From assembly GCF_004193775.1 (NCBI RefSeq), contig NC_041004.1, positions 248,001 through 312,000 on the forward strand: a DNA stretch of 64,000 bases, in the 5' to 3' direction. The DNA is from Glycine soja. Taxonomy: Eukaryota; Streptophyta; Magnoliopsida; Fabales; Fabaceae. Both the position numbers and the translations under genes were made by a program. Shown piece by piece: positions 59,168 through 64,000 of the stretch (positions are counted from its first letter, which is position 1; each line of letters begins with the position of its first letter). The notes beneath the pieces were generated by a model. That model did not search any database. It was not told where the DNA came from and saw only the letters and a list, made by a program, of their open reading frames with translations.

Positions 59168-59321
59168 GGCCTGGTTTGGCCTTTCAGCATTACAGAAGAA
59201 GGTTGTCCTCTTTTATATGACTTGAGACTTGAAACTCTTAGAGCCAAAAGGACACCACCAAACACTATCCCAAACCTTAGTGCTGCAATGTTTCCAGTCA
59301 CCATGAAAGAAACAAAGCTAC
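59168..59321 (-). other. Exon-like fragment of a FATTY ACID EXPORT (TMEM14) family protein
   Basis: A 154-nt minus-strand block lies between an acceptor CGCAG and a donor GTAAGC (59167-59162). It encodes SFVSFMVTGNIAALRFGIVFGG and then LLALRVSSLKSYKRGQ. The glycine-rich membrane segment followed by SLKSYK-type basic residues matches, from memory, the first half of TMEM14/FAX proteins, which move fatty acids across plastid or ER membranes. No other exon was found nearby, so it is either one exon of a gene I could not assemble or a captured fragment. Confidence 0.45.
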
Positions 59322-60589
59322 CTGCGCAGGTATGGCGATGCAAAGAGCTCCAAATTTTCAATTGCAAATAAACATTAAACTAGGTAATGCATTTGCTATG
59401 GTGATGATATAGCCTGCTTAAATAAACTTATCTATAAGTAGTTATAAGACGAAAAAAAAGAAGATAAAATGAATTAAATTTTTTATTAGTTAAAATTAAC
59501 CTGTACATATTTTAGCTTTTGGTAAAAGAAAAACTAGATGAGATAACTTGTACAAAAGTTGAAAACATAAATTAGTTTTAACCTGTGAAGAAAGAAAATT
59601 AAGAGCTCATTTAAATAAACAGCTTAATTAAGAGCTTATTAAAGAAGTGTTTATCATGTAAGTACTTGTGCATAAATTGTTTCTACAATTGGAGAGGGAA
59701 ATGAGTTAAATTGTTTTCATATGTTGTGTACTTGCTCAAATAAACGAAAACCAACTTATTACTTATGGACATAGTATGAAGTATTTTCATAAACTCAAAA
59801 ACATTTGCACAAATGCTTTTTCATAAGTTAAGTCGAAATAAACTATAAATAATTTGTTTATTCAGAGAAGATATGTGCTTTGACTAAAGTAGATACTCAT
59901 ATTACATACCATGTGTTTGATTCAAAAAATATTTTTTGTTGCCTTAAACACTTTTCCCCTATCAGCCTTTGAACTTATTTCATTTGCTTGATCAGGTTAT
60001 CATCATCGAAAATTAGTGTACCTGTGTAAATTTATTTATCCCTGTTTTGGAATTATTTCTATCCTAAACTCTTTTTTTCCATATCCGGCCTTTTTATTGA
60101 TTAGTGATCTCCAACATAAGCAGCAATGTGGATAAATACTACAGAAGAAATGTTGTACAGTTGTACATATGAAACATTTAAAGGTAGCTATTCCACTTCA
60201 AATAGTATCCAGACAAATCACAATAATACATGAAATATGAAACTAGATCAAGATTTTCAAGTTAAATTCTTCCATGCATGAAACCATATATTAATGTCAC
60301 CCCTTAAACAACAATTACATGAAACGAAACAAATAATCATAAGTAAAAATCATTTTGGATATAAAAAAATAACACGTACTGATAAGAGAAGAAAATAAAA
60401 TAAATCAAGGAAGTAAATTAAATCAAACTTCTCACATAATTAAGTTAAGATTAACTTAACAAGTTAACTTTTTCAGATGTTTGACCTTTACATTAGCAAG
60501 TTAACTTTTATAATATGATTTAACGATTGAAAAGTTCTCATAAACTAGAAGTAGACATTTAACCAACTCAAAATAATCATTTTCAATAA
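59322..60589. other. AT-rich spacer
   Basis: No gene, RNA or clear repeat recognised. Confidence 0.3.
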
Positions 60590-61135
60590 ATAGGGAAATT
60601 GATTAATATAATAAGGGAAGCTGACACTTAAAGCATTATCAATGGAAAGAGAATCATCATCAATGCTGCCGCTACAACACAGAAAAAGTGAAAAACCATA
60701 TCATATACCTTAGATGCTTAGACTAATTAAATCACACATTAAGAGTGGTAAGCACAGAGGCTGAAAGCTACCAAAGAAAACTTAATGCATCTTCTAATCT
60801 AGAAATCCCAGACAAGAATATGCCGAGCTTTCTTAATTATTTTCCTAATTTAGAAAACATTGTGTAATGGAAGTAAACCTAAGAAAAGGATATGATGAAA
60901 TGCAAATTGCCTAGCATAACATTCCTTCTTTATGCCACTTACCAAATTTTATTTTAAGATATTTGTTTAAATACCACATGAAAGGCTAAATTAAAAGGGA
61001 GTTATGGAACTGAAAAACAGATTAATTCATAATGTCACTCTTTAATTTTTGTAAGAGATCGTAGCATTGGCTCAAAGAACAAGAATGGGCAGAATTCATT
61101 CCAATCTAATCAGCATTCCATAGGTCAAACACATT
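60590..61135. repeat. Third, diverged copy of the LRK4/LRK5 3' flank
   Basis: Blocks such as AGCTGACACTTAAA, ATTGTGTAATGGAAGTAAA and GAAATGCAAATTGCC occur in the same order as at 58030-58550 (unit B). It lacks the copia element and shows more substitutions and small deletions, so it predates the A/B duplication. No LRK coding sequence is attached. Confidence 0.7.
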
Positions 61136-61506
61136 ATAGTAAATGTCTTAAAAAGTTATGTAAAGAAATATTTTTTTATTAATTAATATCAGTGTAAAAA
61201 CGATTCAACGATTTTTGCCAAAGGGTTTTGTAGTAGAATTCATTCAATTTAATCTATGTTTTTTACGGACAATGCAATCTATATATGTTCGTAATAGGAA
61301 TTATCATAAAGTGCTAATTAAAGAATTTTACACTATCATTTTAATACGTTGCTATATTATTTAGTAATTTAATATATTACCATGTGATATAATTTTAATA
61401 TACTAATATTTGAAAGAATTTTACACTATCATTTTAATGTGTTGTTATATTATATAGTAATTTAGATATTTATATGATTTTATGTTAATCAAATAATACA
61501 ATAACA

Positions 61507-61802
61507 ATGTCGGGTGTTGAAGTGCAGGGTAATTTCCTTCATATAATTTTTACTGTGGGAGCTTGTTTTATATTTTTGTTTCATGTGTTTTGGACAAGTA
61601 GGTTGGTGGGGTATTGTGGCTTATTTGTGTGCAAACGAAGTGTTAGATAGCAAGATGCATGATCATCTCATATGCTTTTTATTTTTGTTTAACCATATTT
61701 TGATTGTATTATATTCTATCTATACTTTTGGATTCTATAAGCATACACCTTGTGCTTTAAATTTTTAAGGATTTTTTTAATAAATTTGATTGGCCGTTAA
61801 AA
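61507..61802 (+). mobile_element. 5'-truncated LINE 3' end with 16-bp target duplication
   Basis: A 296-bp insertion ends with a LINE-like tail (TTTGATTGGCCGTT then an A-run). It is flanked by a perfect 16-bp repeat AAATAATACAATAACA at 61491-61506 and 61803-61818. It contains no complete protein; a short frame at 61583-61768 is not considered a gene. Confidence 0.8.
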
Positions 61803-61818
61803 AAATAATACAATAACA

Positions 61819-64000
61819 TATTATAATACTGAGTATTTAAAATTAAATTTGTACAAGTCGAGCATAAAGTAAAGTTTTACTGGTAGGAATAGAAATTAAG
61901 GTTTAATTTGCTGAGCACAAGTAGTAATTTATGCCTTTTAATAAAATGGTTTAGGTTTTAAATTCTGACCTTAAATATAAAATAAATTATATTAAAAAAG
62001 AATACTCATATATTTATGATTTTTATAAAAATTAATAATTATTTTAAAAGAAAAATATTTTATATCATTAATATGATAAAATAAATAAGAATAAGAATCT
62101 CTAGTATCTGCCGCCAGCCGCTTAAGTTACCTAGACATCTGTTTCTGAATTCTGACAGAGGAGTGGCCTCCAACATCCTCGAGAAAGTCACTTACTTTGT
62201 TAATATGGAATGAAGTCTCTTCTAAACTCATATTATATATCTACCCTTAACAGGCAAACTAGTTAATATATATTAAATCGATCCATGAATCAACTATATT
62301 ATTTCTCTGGGGCAACGACTATATGTCGATACTTTATTGATTATATTTTTAAATAATATAAAATCTTAACAAATCCCTCTTCCATTCAGAATTAACATCT
62401 GAAAAGTATATCAATACAAGTGACTCAATAACCTCATGTCTAAAAATAGACGTCTATAACTTTTTTTTTTATATCTATAAATACTGTCGGTTTATTTAGA
62501 ATGTTAGTGAAAGAGATTTTAATTTTCAACCAGCAATCTCATCTTTCTTCCTTTTTTTCTTTAACCAAAAACCAATCTTATAACTGCTTAGATGACTATA
62601 ACATAAACATATAATAATTCAATAATAGACTTAGAATAGAACTTAAGATTTAATTCAACTCAAAATCCATTTGTTAGGTGATATGACTGTTAAAACCTTA
62701 AGAATCTTATTGGTTGTATCTTTATTAAATGTGAGATCTCAATCATCATTTTTTCTATCAATCAATATTAGTTATTAATTTGTTTTAGAATAGTTAACAG
62801 TTTCGGTGACAGCTTAATCATAAGTTCAAATTCAAAAACATATTATAAGTTGGGCACAATGACTCTACTTGGTACGAGCTTATGGTATCATAAGATACAC
62901 TAGTTAGTTAGTTAATTAACACTATTTTTTAAAAAGTTTATTGTTTATGGGTATTTATATAAAAATGAAGAGTGATGATGGACAATCTAAGTTTGGAAAA
63001 AGAAAAATTAACGTGCCTAGCTAGGTTTCATGTTGATATGTGGAAAAAAAACACGTGCACGTGCATTTGGTCCTCGGTGGAATGCGCACGCGGATTCTTA
63101 TGCATACATTACATGTGAGTTTGAATGAGTTTGTCCGTTTGCTGAGCCTTCAAGATCACATGCTGCTACTGAGATTCCTATATAATTCCCACTTGCACCC
63201 ACCGCACTATGTATATAATTTGCCATCTAATTCTAATATGCATGAGCATGAAGTCAATAAATAATATATTATTGATTCAGTTGATAAAGATAAATTCATA
63301 TTACATGAGAATAATATAATTCGATCGGCTATGAGGATCTTAGTGTGAGTAATTTGTAAATACTTTTAGTGTTTTTTAATCTTGAATAATAATGCTCTCA
63401 TGAGCGTGCTATGAGATCCAACTCACTTAGAACTTTCAATACCAAAAGAAATATGCATGGCATGTTTATGAGAGCAAACCCATCGCAAGTCATGCATATA
63501 TAACAGCTAATTAAAACTAGAAGTTTCTAAAATCTCTGGGAATTTTCTGCTGTGAAATCTCAGTCCTCGTTATATATGAAGGTTGCTCATTAATAGTATG
63601 ATCTTTTAAAAGTTTTGTTTGGTTTATATATCTGTTCGAGAAGAATTAAAGTACTGGCAAACTTTGATGTGTCTTAAATAGGAAAAAGATTAAACAATAA
63701 ACACACACATACACTAAATCTATAAAAGTATTTCACATTCCATATAATATAATTAAGCTACCGGGGAACTAGTTTAATTACTTAGTTGGTTTTCCTTTCT
63801 TATAAAGTTTAAGTCACCTTGAGTTTGATTCAGAACAATCTAATGATAAGTGACATGATAGATAGATAAATAGGTGATAGAATAAAGGTGGTCAAATGTT
63901 ACATTTAACCCAAATTAAATGCGAGTTATAGTGATTACTGCAAAAAGACCAAATTCAATTCAGACATTTAAACTGAACATTTTTCTTTTATTTTTATCAA
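61819..64000. other. AT-rich intergenic DNA to window end
   Basis: No coding frame with recognisable family, RNA gene or element with clear ends was found. A less AT-rich stretch at 63040-63190 holds a short open frame without support. Confidence 0.3.

Noticed and set aside
63040..63264. A 74-codon plus-strand frame near the right edge
   Set aside because: His/Leu-rich, no known domain, no splice or promoter support.

Overview
The window looks like nuclear DNA of a papilionoid legume, most likely Glycine (soybean or wild soybean). The grounds are large AT-rich intergenic space, spliced plant genes with GT-AG introns, plant-type LINE, SINE, copia and Mutator-like elements, and gene families of clear plant type. 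The species is an inference; no search was run.

Layout. The left edge holds the first 12 codons of a minus-strand gene matching the N-terminus of plant 3-beta-hydroxysteroid dehydrogenase/decarboxylase. A 5'-truncated RTE-type LINE (1650-2890), a tRNA-Thr(AGT) gene (5495-5568, minus) and an intronless WTF1-like PORR gene for chloroplast intron splicing (6662-8182) follow. From 11.4 to 57.2 kb the window is a cluster of G-type lectin receptor kinases of the ZmPK1-like type: LRK1 (+, 11437-14232), LRK2 (-, 24192-27117), LRK3 (+, 35238-38125), LRK4 (+, 42182-44632, one premature stop) and LRK5 (+, 54714-57164). Two LRK relics also occur, at about 23.97 and 34.4 kb. A 12-exon vacuolar sorting receptor gene (17677-23123) lies between the convergent LRK1 and LRK2. 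LRK1-3 have one phase-1 intron at the same place; LRK4 and LRK5 have none.

The right half is a tandem segmental duplication. Unit A (about 39.2-51.6 kb, with LRK4) and unit B (about 51.6-58.7 kb, with LRK5) have since been remodelled by a LINE, a rearranged copia element and several unit-specific segments. A third, diverged copy of the 3' flank lies near 60.6-61.1 kb.

Mobile DNA is dense and often shows its insertion footprint. There is a Mutator-like element with arms of about 600 bp and a perfect 9-bp target duplication (28880-32004), split by a 1.7-kb solo LTR. There are also a MULE-type MITE with a 9-bp duplication (33957-34314), two tRNA-derived SINEs in VSR introns, and two LINE 3' ends with target duplications.

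Function. The LRKs read as plasma-membrane receptors: signal peptide, B-lectin domain, EGF-like/PAN region, one membrane pass, and a kinase with HCD in place of HRD (non-RD). The most unusual signal is a 153-nt inverted repeat carrying an overlapping upstream ORF, placed just before the start codons of LRK4 and LRK5 and not seen before LRK1-3. Several exon-like minus-strand pieces with splice signals were not recognised and are listed with low confidence.
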